64,000 nt of DNA from a bacterium (GTDB lineage Bacteria; Vulcanimicrobiota; Vulcanimicrobiia; Vulcanimicrobiales; SCRA01): assembly GCA_004297985.1 (NCBI GenBank), contig SCRA01000037.1:32978-96977 (forward strand), written 5' to 3'. The notes beneath the pieces are model-generated. The model did not search any database, had not been told where the DNA came from, and saw only the letters and a program-made list of their open reading frames with translations. Of the stretch, positions 24,151-33,027 are shown one piece after another. The position numbers were made by a program, and so were the translations under genes. Each line of letters starts with the position of its first letter. Position 1 is the first letter of the stretch.

Positions 24151-25320
24151 ATGGGAATTTTTCCGTCTGTAGAGATGAAGCGGCGGCTTGCTGCCTTTGA
24201 GTCCGCATTGGAAGAGCGACGCGTAGACATCGCGCTTGTGCATACCGCTGACAACGTGTACTACCTCTCGGGCGTGCCGCTGCTTTCGGAATGGGGGCGC
24301 CCCATGTGGGTGGTGGTCCGTCCGGGTTCAGAGTCGGCGATCGTCGGGGCCTCCATCGAGACGGAGAACATGGCGGCCTACAGCTCGCTGCCCCGCGTGC
24401 TGAGTTACGCGGACGAGGAGCGTGTGACGGATGCCTGCTTGAAGCACGTGATGAGCTTGGCGGGCGGTGCCCGAGATTCGGCCATCCGTTTTGGCATCGA
24501 ACGCTCGGCGATGACGATCGACCTCTATGAAGCACTGCGCGCATCGTTGCCGAGGGCGACGTTCGTCGACATCGGCGAGGCGATCGCGGGATTGCGGTTG
24601 ATCAAGTCGACCAAAGAGATTGAGATCCTGGAGCTGGGCGGCACGGTGGCAAAGATCGGCGCCAACGCCTTTCTGGAAGCTCTGACCGACGGCATCCCAG
24701 AGCTCACGGTTGCCGGCCATGCGGTGGCGGAGATGGACCGCGCGTTGGCCGCACTCTATCCCGATGGCAGCACGAGCACCTACGCCTATGCGCAGTTTGC
24801 GGAGCACACGCTGACGCCGCATCTGCACGCCACGGGCAGGCGCTTGCGCCGCGGCGATCTCGTGGCGCTCAACGTCTTTCCGACGATTTGGGGCTACTGT
24901 GTCGAGTTGGAGCGGACGTTCGTCTTCGGGCGGGCCACACAAGAGCAGCAAAGTGCGCTCGATGCCGTCAACGAGGCTTTTGATGCCGGAAAGGATGCGG
25001 TTCGTCCCGGGGCGGGCATGGGCGAGATCGACGTGCTCACGCGCAAGATCCTAGAACGGCACGGTTACAGCACGTACATTCGCCACGGCGCGGGTCATGC
25101 GCACGGGATCATGATCGGCGCTGCCTCGCGAGAAGAGGGCGGCGAGCTCCGCGTGTACAACTCGGGCCGGCTTCAGCCGAACATGGCCAACTCCGTAGAG
25201 CCCGGCGTCTATCTTCCGAAGATCGGCGGCTTCCGGCATTCAGATGTCATGATCATAACGAGCGATGGTGCCCGTTGCATCACCGACTTTCCTCGAGACA
25301 TCATCTACGCAAACGCGTGA
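24151..25320 (+). CDS. M24-family (creatinase/aminopeptidase P fold) hydrolase, metal ligands altered
   Basis: 389 residues with the creatinase N-domain (RLAAFESALEERRVDIALVHTADNVYYLSG) and the pita-bread C-domain. Of the five metal ligands of true M24 peptidases (D, D, H, E, E), the first two read N and E here (LNVFPTIWGYCVELERT), His is kept (HGAGHAHG), the fourth Glu is kept (SVEPGVY), and the fifth is replaced (FRHSDVMI). This points to a metal-independent creatinase-like amidinohydrolase or amidase rather than a prolidase. It is the first gene of an operon with a LIV transporter and proline dehydrogenase, so the imported compound may be cleaved here. Confidence 0.85.
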   Translation: MGIFPSVEMKRRLAAFESALEERRVDIALVHTADNVYYLSGVPLLSEWGRPMWVVVRPGSESAIVGASIETENMAAYSSLPRVLSYADEERVTDACLKHVMSLAGGARDSAIRFGIERSAMTIDLYEALRASLPRATFVDIGEAIAGLRLIKSTKEIEILELGGTVAKIGANAFLEALTDGIPELTVAGHAVAEMDRALAALYPDGSTSTYAYAQFAEHTLTPHLHATGRRLRRGDLVALNVFPTIWGYCVELERTFVFGRATQEQQSALDAVNEAFDAGKDAVRPGAGMGEIDVLTRKILERHGYSTYIRHGAGHAHGIMIGAASREEGGELRVYNSGRLQPNMANSVEPGVYLPKIGGFRHSDVMIITSDGARCITDFPRDIIYANA

Positions 25321-25335
25321 TTGGAGGCGGTAAGG

Positions 25336-26580
25336 ATGGCAGACCATGAGAGCAGGTCAGGAATGATTAGCCGTCGGCGCTTCACCGCTCTGGCGTCGGC
25401 TGGTTTAGGAGCTGCGGCGGTGGCGGGATTGGCGCCGATCTCCGTATCGGCAGCGAACGGCGATATCCCGATTGGCGCCTTGATGCCGCTCACGGGTGCG
25501 GGCGGGCCGTTTGGGCAGAACATGATGAAAGCCGTGCGCTCCGCAGTTGCTCAGATCAACGCCGCGGGGGGTCCGTTGGGACGAAAAATTCACCTCTACG
25601 AAGAGGATGATCAGACCGACCCCGATGCCGCGGTGCGTGCGGCGAAGAAGCTGATCGAAGTCAACAAGGTTGCCGCCGTGCTCGGTACGTGGGCTAGCGG
25701 CGTGACGCTGGCTGTGGCTCCCGTCTGCCAGGCCAGTAAGGTCGTGGAGATGAGTACCTCGGGCGCGAGCAAGATCACGACGGTGCAGGAGCACGGCTTC
25801 GTCTATCGCACGGAGCCCGACGACACGCTGTTCGGGCGCGCGTACGCGGAAGTGGCCGCGACGCGCGGCTGGAAGCGAGCCGCCATCCTAGGCTTGAACG
25901 TGCCGTTCACGGTCACCACGGTGTCGAACTTTCGCGCGGCGTTCGAGGCCCAAGGCGGCACAGTCGTCAGCTACGACACGTATAATCAAAACCAGACGAC
26001 CTTCCGCAGCGAGACGTTGAAGGCGGCTCAGGGAAAGCCGGACTTCATCCTGATCTCCGGCTACGAACCTGACGTCACCGGAATTCTGCGTTCGGCGTAC
26101 GAGAATGGGCTCCACGAGACATTCCTGGTTCCGGGCTTCTCCGTCTCTGATACGTTGATCAAGAACGCAGGGCCCGCGGCTGAGGGATTGCTGCTGGTGC
26201 AAGAGGGCGTTGCCGAAGGATCGCCCGCCTATCGGCAGGTGGTTTCCGCCCTGGGCGGCAGCGAGTACTACTCGTTCGCGGCCCAGACGTGGGACCAGAT
26301 CCAGTTGGTGGCGCTGGCGATCGAGGCCGCGAAGGCGGCGACGGGCGCGGGGATCGACCGCCACTTGCGCGCAGTCTCTGGCCCCTCGGGAACGAAGGTC
26401 GCCTCGTTTGCCGAAGGAGCGCCGCTGTTACGCAAGGGCCGGAAGATCAACTATGAGGGTGCCTCAGGGGCAATCGACTTCGATGCGCACGGCAACATCA
26501 GCATGGCCAACTTCCGCGTGGCCGAGGTCCGCAACGGAAAAATCGTGCCGGTACGGCTGCTCAAGGGTGTGCACTTCTAA
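25336..26580 (+). CDS. LIV-type periplasmic binding protein (second LIV system), Tat signal
   Basis: I start at the ATG of MADHESRSGMISRRRF, with GGAGGCGGTAAGG just upstream; the track begins five codons earlier at a TTG. 414 residues. SRRRFTALASAGLGAAAVAG is a twin-arginine signal peptide. IPIGALMPLTGAGGPFGQNM, AGGPLGRKIHLYEEDDQTDP and VLGTWASGVTLAVAP are LivK-family fold motifs. It binds the ligand for the LivHMGF genes that follow. It lies 15 bases after the M24 gene. Confidence 0.9.
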   Translation: MADHESRSGMISRRRFTALASAGLGAAAVAGLAPISVSAANGDIPIGALMPLTGAGGPFGQNMMKAVRSAVAQINAAGGPLGRKIHLYEEDDQTDPDAAVRAAKKLIEVNKVAAVLGTWASGVTLAVAPVCQASKVVEMSTSGASKITTVQEHGFVYRTEPDDTLFGRAYAEVAATRGWKRAAILGLNVPFTVTTVSNFRAAFEAQGGTVVSYDTYNQNQTTFRSETLKAAQGKPDFILISGYEPDVTGILRSAYENGLHETFLVPGFSVSDTLIKNAGPAAEGLLLVQEGVAEGSPAYRQVVSALGGSEYYSFAAQTWDQIQLVALAIEAAKAATGAGIDRHLRAVSGPSGTKVASFAEGAPLLRKGRKINYEGASGAIDFDAHGNISMANFRVAEVRNGKIVPVRLLKGVHF

Positions 26581-26598
26581 GACTGGGACGGAGGATTG

Positions 26599-27462
26599 AT
26601 GTCGGAGCTCATTCGCCAGTACCTCGTTTCCGCGATCGTTATCGCGAGTGCTTGGGCTCCGACCGCTGCGGGGATCTCGCTGATCTACGGCGTCCTGCGC
26701 TATCCAAACTTTGCGCTCGGCGAGTTCATGACACTTGGCGGCTATCTGACACTGGGCTTGAGTGCCGGGTTTGGCATGCCCTTGCCTCTTGCTGCTCTGA
26801 TCGCGGTGATCGCCGCCGGTTTCGTGTCGTTGGCGGTAGACCAGACGGCCTTCCGTGCCGTGCGGCGCGCCGGCATCCTGCCGCCGATCCTGCTCTCGCT
26901 CGGCTTGATGCTGATCCTGCAAAACGTGGTTCGCGCGTTCTGGGGGAATGGTGCGTGGCAGTTGGATCTGCCGCTGACGAGGCCGTATGACTGGCTAGGT
27001 TTTGTCATCACGCCATACCAACTGATGTGCATTGCCGTCTCAGTTCTCGCCATCGGGGCTTCCTACATGGTGCTGCTGCGAACGCGCTTCGGCAAAGCCG
27101 TGCGAGCGCTAGCTGATAATCCCGACCTCGCCCTGGTCTCCGGTATCGAGCCGGAGCCCGTCTACGCCGGCGTGGCCTTCATGGCGGGTCTGCTGTCGGC
27201 GTTAGGAGGCGTACTCTTGGGATTGCAGAGCGTGCTGACGCCGCTGATGGGCTGGGACAGCCTGCTGCCGGCGTTTGCGGTCGCGATCCTCGGCGGCTTG
27301 GGGAATCTCATGGGCGCCGGAGTAGCCGCGCTCATCGTCGCGCTGGCCGGTGAGTATAGCCTGCTCTTCGTCCAATCGTCGTACAAGTCGGCGGTGGCGT
27401 TCGTGGTACTCGCGCTGATCTTGATCGTTCGGCCGGCGGGCATCCTCGGCGGACGATCGTAG
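26599..27462 (+). CDS. livH: Branched-chain-type ABC transporter, permease LivH (second LIV system)
   Basis: 287 residues from the ATG with GGAGG four bases upstream; a TTG one codon earlier is less likely. AAGISLIYGVLRYPNFALGEFMTLGGYL is the LivH N-terminus, with FGKAVRALADNPDLALVSGI (coupling region) and AFAVAILGGLGNLMGAGVAAL near the end. About eight membrane helices. It works with LivM to form the pore. Confidence 0.9.
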   Translation: MSELIRQYLVSAIVIASAWAPTAAGISLIYGVLRYPNFALGEFMTLGGYLTLGLSAGFGMPLPLAALIAVIAAGFVSLAVDQTAFRAVRRAGILPPILLSLGLMLILQNVVRAFWGNGAWQLDLPLTRPYDWLGFVITPYQLMCIAVSVLAIGASYMVLLRTRFGKAVRALADNPDLALVSGIEPEPVYAGVAFMAGLLSALGGVLLGLQSVLTPLMGWDSLLPAFAVAILGGLGNLMGAGVAALIVALAGEYSLLFVQSSYKSAVAFVVLALILIVRPAGILGGRS

Positions 27463-27472
27463 CGGTATCGCG

Positions 27473-28345
27473 ATGCTCGACTTTCTGATCGCCATCGTAA
27501 CGTTTACCGCCATCTACGCGGTGGTGAGCTTAGGCTTGAATCTGCAATGGGGGCAAGCCGGGCTGGTGAACCTTGGGCAAGTAGCGTTCTTTGCCGCGGG
27601 GGCGTACACGGCGGCGATTCTTGCGCGGGCAGGCACGCCGTTTCCGCTGGCAGTGCTCGCGGGGATGGTGGTAGCTGCGCTCTTGGGTGCGCTGGTTGCG
27701 CTGATCACTCCACGGTTGCGCGAGGACTATCTGGCGATCGTCACGCTGGGGTTTGCCGAGCTCGTGCGGTTGATTCTGCTCAACGAGAAGGAGATCGGCA
27801 ATGGTCCAAGCGGCATCAATGCCATTCCTCAACCGCTTCACGAGCTGTTTAGCGCCAACTACCCGCTATTCTTTGCCTTCTTAACGGTCGCGGCGCTGAT
27901 CGTGGTCTATCTCTTCAACGAGCGTCTGCGCCGAGCGCCGCTGGGGCGTCTGCTGCGCGCCATTCGCGAGGACGAGTCAGTGGTGGCGTCGATTGGCAAA
28001 TCCGTTCTGGCATTCAAAGTGGAGACCTTCAGCTTGGGTGCGGCGATGGCGGGCATTGCCGGCGCATTCTACGCGGCCTATCTGACCTTCATCGCGCCGG
28101 AGATGTTCACCGCCTCGGTCAGCATCTACGTACTGGTGGCCGTGTTGATCGCGGCCCGAGGCAGCAATATCGGCACGGTGCTGGGTGCTGTCTTCGTCTC
28201 CGTGCTGTTGGAGGGCACCGACTTCATCAAGGACTACATTCCATTTGGCACCGGCGTCCAGATTGCCGCGGTTCGCATCATCATCATGGGCGTGATCTTG
28301 ATGCTGGTGGTGCTGGCGCGTTATCGCAAGGTGGTGGAGGGGTGA
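27473..28345 (+). CDS. livM: Branched-chain-type ABC transporter, permease LivM (second LIV system)
   Basis: 290 residues, about ten membrane helices. VSLGLNLQWGQAGLVNLGQVAFFAAGAYT is the LivM core, LREDYLAIVTLGFAELVRL the conserved loop, and GRLLRAIREDESVVASIGKS the coupling helix. It begins 10 bases after livH and its stop overlaps the GTG start of livG. Inner-membrane component of the second LIV importer. Confidence 0.92.
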   Translation: MLDFLIAIVTFTAIYAVVSLGLNLQWGQAGLVNLGQVAFFAAGAYTAAILARAGTPFPLAVLAGMVVAALLGALVALITPRLREDYLAIVTLGFAELVRLILLNEKEIGNGPSGINAIPQPLHELFSANYPLFFAFLTVAALIVVYLFNERLRRAPLGRLLRAIREDESVVASIGKSVLAFKVETFSLGAAMAGIAGAFYAAYLTFIAPEMFTASVSIYVLVAVLIAARGSNIGTVLGAVFVSVLLEGTDFIKDYIPFGTGVQIAAVRIIIMGVILMLVVLARYRKVVEG

Positions 28346-29133
28346 GCGCCGATGCCTTGCGCGAACCTGCGACGATCTTGGAAGTTCGCTCGCTCTCGAA
28401 ACGCTTTGGCGGAATGCAGGCGGTCAATGGTTGCAGCTTGCGTATCGCCGCAGGTTCGATCACCGGCTTGATCGGTCCGAATGGCGCGGGAAAGAGCACC
28501 GTATTCACCTTGATCAGCGGTTTCCTGCGGCCTGACGTAGGGGAGATTCTCTTCGACGGGCACCGAATCGATGGGCTGCCGGCGCACCGCGTGGCCCGGT
28601 TGGGGCTGGTTCGGACCTTCCAGACGCCGCGCGAGCTCCGCGAGCTGAGCGTGCTGGAGAATCTGATGATGGTCCCGAGGCCGCAGTTCGGCGAGAGCCT
28701 GGTCGGGGTGATGCTGCTCGGCAGCCGTCGTGTGCGGCGAGAGGAGCAGGAGATCGAGAAGCGGGCGCTCGAGGTCCTGCGAACCGTTGGATTGGATCAT
28801 CAGGCCCGGCGTAGAGCCGCAGACCTCTCCGGCGGGCAGAAGAAATTGCTGGAGATTGCGCGCTGCATGATGTGTCAGCCGAGGCTGGCACTGTTGGATG
28901 AGCCCACGGCCGGCGTGAATCCTAGCCTCATCAATGACCTGGTGGAGATGATTCGTTTGCTGCACGCGGGCGGCGTAACGATCGTGATCATCGAGCACAA
29001 CATGAACGTGGTCATGCGTCTGTGCGAGCACGTGATCGTGCTCGATCGCGGCGAGGTGATGTGCGAGGGGACACCGGAGCAGATCCAGCGCGATGAGCGC
29101 GTGCTGGCGGCCTACTTAGGAAGTGTACCGTGA
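28342..29133 (+). CDS. livG: Branched-chain-type ABC transporter, ATPase LivG (second LIV system)
   Basis: 263 residues starting with GTG inside the livM stop (GTGA). Walker A is GPNGAGKSTV, the signature LSGGQKKLLEIARCM, Walker B LALLDEPTAGV, and the switch His is in VIIEHNMNVVM. FQTPRELRELSVLENLMMVP marks the LivG-specific Q-loop. It energises the importer together with the next gene, whose start it overlaps by GTGA. Confidence 0.93.
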   Translation: MSADALREPATILEVRSLSKRFGGMQAVNGCSLRIAAGSITGLIGPNGAGKSTVFTLISGFLRPDVGEILFDGHRIDGLPAHRVARLGLVRTFQTPRELRELSVLENLMMVPRPQFGESLVGVMLLGSRRVRREEQEIEKRALEVLRTVGLDHQARRRAADLSGGQKKLLEIARCMMCQPRLALLDEPTAGVNPSLINDLVEMIRLLHAGGVTIVIIEHNMNVVMRLCEHVIVLDRGEVMCEGTPEQIQRDERVLAAYLGSVP

Positions 29134-29870
29134 GTATGATCTCAGCGGCTCCGCAGACGGCGGGCCGACTCTTGGGCGAGGCGCTGGTGGCGGGATACCG
29201 GGAGATGGAGATTCTGCATGGTGTCTCGATCGCCGTGGCAGGCGGTGAGTTCGTCACGGTTCTCGGCCCGAACGGCTCAGGCAAGTCGACGCTCTTGAAG
29301 ACCCTCTGCGGCCTCCTCACCGTGAAGCGCGGCGCGATCTGGCTCTTGGGGAACGATGTTACGCGCGCGTCGGCGCGCGATCGGCTGTTGGCAGGAATGT
29401 GCTACGTCCCGCAGGTGCGCGGCGTCTTCGCCAGCATGAGCGTGATGGAAAACCTAGAGATGGGGGCATTCGCGAAGCGTGCCTCGGAGGTGTCCGACGC
29501 ATTCGAGCGCGTGTTCACCTATTTTCCGCGCCTGGCGGAGCGCCGGCGGCAGATCGCGGGGAGCATGAGCGGCGGGGAGCAGCAAATGGTCGCCATCGGG
29601 CGAGCGTTGATTGCCTCGCCCTCGGTACTGCTCTTGGACGAGCCGAGCGCCGGCCTCTCGCCGGCCGCCGTGGACGACCTCTTCGGGCGAATTCGCAACA
29701 TCGCGAATGACGGCGTATCGATCGTGCTGGTGGAGCAGAATGCGGCAAAGGCGCTGGAGGTCTCCGATCGGGCCTACGTGCTGGCCGATGGCGTCAATCG
29801 CCTGGAAGGCCCGGCGCTGCACGTCCTGCATGATCCAGAGGTGCGCCGGCTCTACCTCGGCGGAGACTAG
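29130..29870 (+). CDS. livF: Branched-chain-type ABC transporter, ATPase LivF (second LIV system)
   Basis: 246 residues, GTG start overlapping the livG stop. Walker A is GPNGSGKSTL, the signature MSGGEQQ, Walker B VLLLDEPSAGL. CYVPQVRGVFASMSVMENLEMG is the LivF Q-loop. The stop (TAG) overlaps the first possible GTG start of the proline dehydrogenase by one base, so that enzyme belongs to the same transcript. Confidence 0.93.
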   Translation: MSMISAAPQTAGRLLGEALVAGYREMEILHGVSIAVAGGEFVTVLGPNGSGKSTLLKTLCGLLTVKRGAIWLLGNDVTRASARDRLLAGMCYVPQVRGVFASMSVMENLEMGAFAKRASEVSDAFERVFTYFPRLAERRRQIAGSMSGGEQQMVAIGRALIASPSVLLLDEPSAGLSPAAVDDLFGRIRNIANDGVSIVLVEQNAAKALEVSDRAYVLADGVNRLEGPALHVLHDPEVRRLYLGGD

Positions 29871-29896
29871 TGGAGGATGAAGTTAATGAGGAGATT

Positions 29897-30787
29897 ATGG
29901 CGCTACTGGAACGCGTAATTGCGAGCCCTGGATTTCAAAGGCGATTTTATTTCTTGGCGAAGCGCTTCGTAGGCGGGGAAACCGTAGATTTGGCCATAGA
30001 CGCGGTCAAGCGCCTCAACGCCGGCGGCCTTACCGCGACGCTCGATTTCCTTGGTGAAGACGTATACCAGGTCAGCGAAGCCCGCAGCTCAGCCGAACAG
30101 ACCCTGCGAACGGTTGCGGCAATCGACGAAGCCGGCATCGACGCGAACGTCTCGCTCAAGCTTACGGCATTGGGACTCTCAGTCGACGAGAATCTGGCCG
30201 TGGAGCAGCTCTTGCAGATTGCCGCTCGTGCCGCGCAGAATCGTGATTCGTTCGTTCGCATCGATATGGAAGGGAGCGGCGTCGTCGACGCGACGCTGCG
30301 AACCTTCGAGCGCGCGTACGAGCGCCACAAGAACCTCGGCATCGTGCTCCAGGCGTACCTGCACCGCACGGAAGCGGACGTGGAGCGCGCTATCAACCTC
30401 GGCGCGCGCGTGCGGATCGTCAAGGGCGCCTACAAAGAGCCGCCGTCGATCGCGTATAAGGACATGGCGGAGATTCGACGCAACTTTCTCAAGCTCGCGC
30501 GCGTCCTGCTAACGCGGGGGAAGTACCCGGCCATAGCAACGCACGATCGGTCGCTCATCGAGGCCGTGAAGCAGATGGCGGCGGAATGTGGGGTCGGCAA
30601 GGACAGATTCGAGTTCCAGCTGCTCTATGGTATCCGTTCGGAGATCCAGCACCGGCTCGCAGAGGAAGGATACCGCGTCCGCGTATACGTTCCGTTCGGT
30701 TCGCACTGGTCCGGGTATTTCTATCGCCGGCTCGCCGAGCGAAGGGAGAACGTCTTCTTCGCGCTCGGATCCATTTTTGGCAAGTAG
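29897..30787 (+). CDS. Proline dehydrogenase (FAD-dependent, monofunctional)
   Basis: I favour the ATG of MALLERVIASPGFQRRFYF, preceded by GAGGAG; a GTG at 29870 overlapping the livF stop would add nine residues. About 296 residues, normal for short bacterial PRODH. VSLKLTALGLSVDE, VRIDMEGSGVVDATL, RIVKGAYKEPPSIAYKD, YPAIATHD, FQLLYGIR and YVPFGSHWSGYFYRRLAER are the beta/alpha-barrel flavin and substrate motifs, ending in the proline-binding RRLAER. It oxidises proline to pyrroline-5-carboxylate; no P5C dehydrogenase gene is present. Its position suggests that the operon feeds a proline-type compound into it. Confidence 0.92.
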   Translation: MALLERVIASPGFQRRFYFLAKRFVGGETVDLAIDAVKRLNAGGLTATLDFLGEDVYQVSEARSSAEQTLRTVAAIDEAGIDANVSLKLTALGLSVDENLAVEQLLQIAARAAQNRDSFVRIDMEGSGVVDATLRTFERAYERHKNLGIVLQAYLHRTEADVERAINLGARVRIVKGAYKEPPSIAYKDMAEIRRNFLKLARVLLTRGKYPAIATHDRSLIEAVKQMAAECGVGKDRFEFQLLYGIRSEIQHRLAEEGYRVRVYVPFGSHWSGYFYRRLAERRENVFFALGSIFGK

Positions 30788-30858
30788 TCCGTAGCTCACG
30801 GGACAGGCGGCGCTTCTTGGGGCCGGTTAGACTTGACGTGTGAGTGCCTCGACAAGAG

Positions 30859-31740
30859 TCATGCTGGTTCTATGAGAGAGATGAGGTTCCGCACCTCCTG
30901 CGCCGTCTCCGATGCGCGCCAGCATGCGTGGATCTCGCACGTAGCCATCGGATCGCAGATGCTTTGAAAGACTACTCCGCTCGTGGCCATTCGCTCTATC
31001 GAGGAGGGAACAATAGCTACCCCGATTCCCACAGCGACAAGCGAGATGATTGTAGTAAATCGATTCACGTGCTGGCGAATGCGGGGCCGAAAACCCGCCG
31101 CGCGGCAGAGGCTGATAATCTGGTCGTAGAGCGCCGGTGATTCAGCGCGGTCGAACATGACGAAAGTCTCTGACCTGAGCTCCGACAGGCCAACCGGGCG
31201 GCGAGAAGAGAGATCGTATGCCGCTGGCAGGACCAGCGACAGGCTTTCACTGTGCACGGCTCGTGTCTCGAGCATTGGATCGTAGACCGGCGAGTGGAAG
31301 AACCCAATGTCTATTCTACCTTCGCGAAGTGCTGCGAGTTGACGCGATGATGTAATCTCATTGATACCGATCTGCACATCGGGGTATGCGGCGTGAAACA
31401 CGCTTAAGAGCCGAGGTAGCACGCCGAGTTGCGCCGCAGAGACGGCACCGATCTCGAGATGCCCACCCTTATTTGTTCCCGCTCGCCGCGTTGCCTCGAT
31501 GACGTACGCGATTTGATCAATGATCGGTAGCGCTTCCGCAAACAACGCGCGGCCCGCTCGTGTCAATGCGATAGGCCGGCGCGTCCGGTCAAAAAGCTCG
31601 ACTCCTAACTCTGTCTCTAAGTTTCGGATGGCCTGACTGAGCGGAGGCTGGGCCATGGCGAGCCGTTTCGCGGCTCGCGCGAAGTTCAGTTCTTCGGCTA
31701 CGGTTATGAAGTACCGCAGTTGTCGAATCTCTATGGACAT
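30859..31740 (-). CDS. LysR-family transcriptional regulator
   Basis: I start at the ATG of MSIEIRQLRYFITVAEELNF (293 residues), the usual LysR N-terminus, 19 codons into the track ORF. The HTH is ARAAKRLAMAQPPLSQAIRNLETELG; the effector domain contains LEIGAVSAAQLGVLPRLL and RIDIGFFHSP. It is divergent from the Pot-type transporter operon across a 407-base gap that has repeated T-N11-A-like boxes, the common layout for LysR control. The inducer is unknown. Confidence 0.92.
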   Translation of the reverse strand: MSIEIRQLRYFITVAEELNFARAAKRLAMAQPPLSQAIRNLETELGVELFDRTRRPIALTRAGRALFAEALPIIDQIAYVIEATRRAGTNKGGHLEIGAVSAAQLGVLPRLLSVFHAAYPDVQIGINEITSSRQLAALREGRIDIGFFHSPVYDPMLETRAVHSESLSLVLPAAYDLSSRRPVGLSELRSETFVMFDRAESPALYDQIISLCRAAGFRPRIRQHVNRFTTIISLVAVGIGVAIVPSSIERMATSGVVFQSICDPMATCEIHACWRASETAQEVRNLISLIEPA

Positions 31741-31852
31741 GATTATTACGGACCCCGCATCGGATAGTGTTCGTCCAGGTCTAGTCGAGAGAAGCACCGG
31801 TCGTTGCGGGTCCGGTTCGGGGTCGCCGCAGGACTAGGCTACTGCCGCAAAT

Positions 31853-31867
31853 AACTATACTATAGTT
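31853..31867. repeat. Palindrome AACTATA-C-TATAGTT
   Basis: Perfect 7-base arms around one base. It shares the CTATA core with the two boxes downstream and may be a weaker or primary binding site for the LysR protein. Confidence 0.5.
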
Positions 31868-31893
31868 GGAACGCTAGTATGTTACTTCAACGG

Positions 31894-31943
31894 ACTATAC
31901 GCTTGCAGTATAGTATAGGGAAACTACACGCTTGTAGTATAGC
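31894..31943. promoter_or_regulatory. Two tandem LysR-type boxes
   Basis: ACTATACGCTTGCAGTATAGT and ACTACACGCTTGTAGTATAGC agree at 18 of 21 positions and each is an inverted repeat (ACTATAC N7 GTATAGT in the first). Centres are 29 bases apart. ATAC-N7-GTAT satisfies the T-N11-A pattern of LysR sites. TATAGT within the first copy could also serve as a minus-10 box. Confidence 0.6.
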
Positions 31944-32037
31944 CGTTTCGCGGCGTGAATCTTTAGATTCGCGTACGGTGTAGCTGTGGGTTGTGTCGCG
32001 TGAGATGCTTACCGGCTGTCGGCTCTATCTCTTCTAG

Positions 32038-32055
32038 GCACCCGGGTTCGGGTGC
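32038..32055 (+). other. Short GC-rich hairpin upstream of the Pot permease
   Basis: GCACCCG-GGTT-CGGGTGC, a perfect 7-bp stem with a 4-base loop in the probable leader. No T-run follows, so it is not a standard terminator. Confidence 0.45.
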
Positions 32056-32147
32056 TGCGTTTCGTCGGTACCACGGGCACTTTCGTGAAGCTGCTGATGC
32101 CCGAGGCTGCACTCGGCCCAGGTGTTGGGCGAAATTCAAGGCTGCCA

Positions 32148-33002
32148 ATGACCGCGATTGACGAGCGTTCCTTGCGCGCAGCGCCGAGACCAGCGCGTCG
32201 TTTTCATCTTGGCCGGACTGCGTTTCACGTTGTGGTCACCTGCATCTATGGCTTCCTTTTCCTTCCGCTTATCTTCATCGCATTCATCAGTGTGTTCTCC
32301 AATCGGATCATTTCATTTCCTCCCGCTGGGTACACACTTCAATGGTACTTTAATATCTTATCGCAGGTCCAATTCGTAACCGGCTTCGTGATGAGTTTCC
32401 AGGTTGCTTTGCTCGCGATGATCTTTGGCTGTATTCTCGGGACGCTCGCGGCTATCGCATTGACTAGATTCAGTTTCCCGGGCAAAGCGTTCTTGAATAT
32501 GCTTCTCATGTCTCCGCTTGTCGTTCCCGGCATCGTCGCTGGGACAGCGCTCTATGTGTTCTATATTCAAATCACGGAACTATTTGGAATACGCCTCGCG
32601 GCGAGTCTACCAGGGCTAGCGTTCGCCCACATCACCATAACAATTCCTTGGACGGTCCGTCTTGTTGCTTCAAGCATGGGCGGTACCGATCGATCCATCG
32701 AGGAAGCCGCCATGAACCTTGGCGCGAATCCCTGGAAAACTTTTACCAAAGTGACGCTCCCGCTGATTCGACCAGGGATCGTTGCCGCCGCTCTCTTTAG
32801 TTTCATCGTTTCCTTCGGTAACCTCGAGATGTCGCTGTTTCTCGTCGGTCCCGGTAAGACGACGCTTCCGATCGCTATCCTCCAATATCTTTCATTCAAC
32901 CTAGATCCGACGATTGCGGCAGTATCCGTCGTGGAAATCGTCATCATCGGTGTGGCGATGCTTGTGACGAACCGCTTCGTAAGGATCAGCAGCATCGTCT
33001 AG
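32148..33002 (+). CDS. Polyamine/opine-type ABC transporter permease (PotC-like)
   Basis: I start at the ATG of MTAIDERSLRAAPRPARRF; the track ORF begins 32 codons earlier inside the hairpin. About 284 residues with six membrane segments. GTLAAIALTRFSFPGKAFLNMLLMSPLVVPGIV and the coupling motif EEAAMNLGANPWKTFTKVTLPLIRPGI (EAA loop) are typical of PotC. It is one of two permeases of a spermidine/putrescine-family importer whose other genes follow: ATPase, binding protein, second permease. Confidence 0.88.
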   Translation: MTAIDERSLRAAPRPARRFHLGRTAFHVVVTCIYGFLFLPLIFIAFISVFSNRIISFPPAGYTLQWYFNILSQVQFVTGFVMSFQVALLAMIFGCILGTLAAIALTRFSFPGKAFLNMLLMSPLVVPGIVAGTALYVFYIQITELFGIRLAASLPGLAFAHITITIPWTVRLVASSMGGTDRSIEEAAMNLGANPWKTFTKVTLPLIRPGIVAAALFSFIVSFGNLEMSLFLVGPGKTTLPIAILQYLSFNLDPTIAAVSVVEIVIIGVAMLVTNRFVRISSIV

Positions 33003-33027
33003 TCTTCCCTTGACGACAGAGGAGCAT

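Larger units (their letters stand above)
31741..32147. promoter_or_regulatory. LysR / Pot-operon intergenic region
   Basis: 407 bases, locally AT-rich compared with its surroundings. It contains a short palindrome (31853-31867), two near-identical LysR-like boxes (31894-31943), a small GAATC-TTTA-GATTC repeat and a GC-rich hairpin at its right end. No gene is supported; the 61-residue minus ORF is not credible. Confidence 0.6.
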
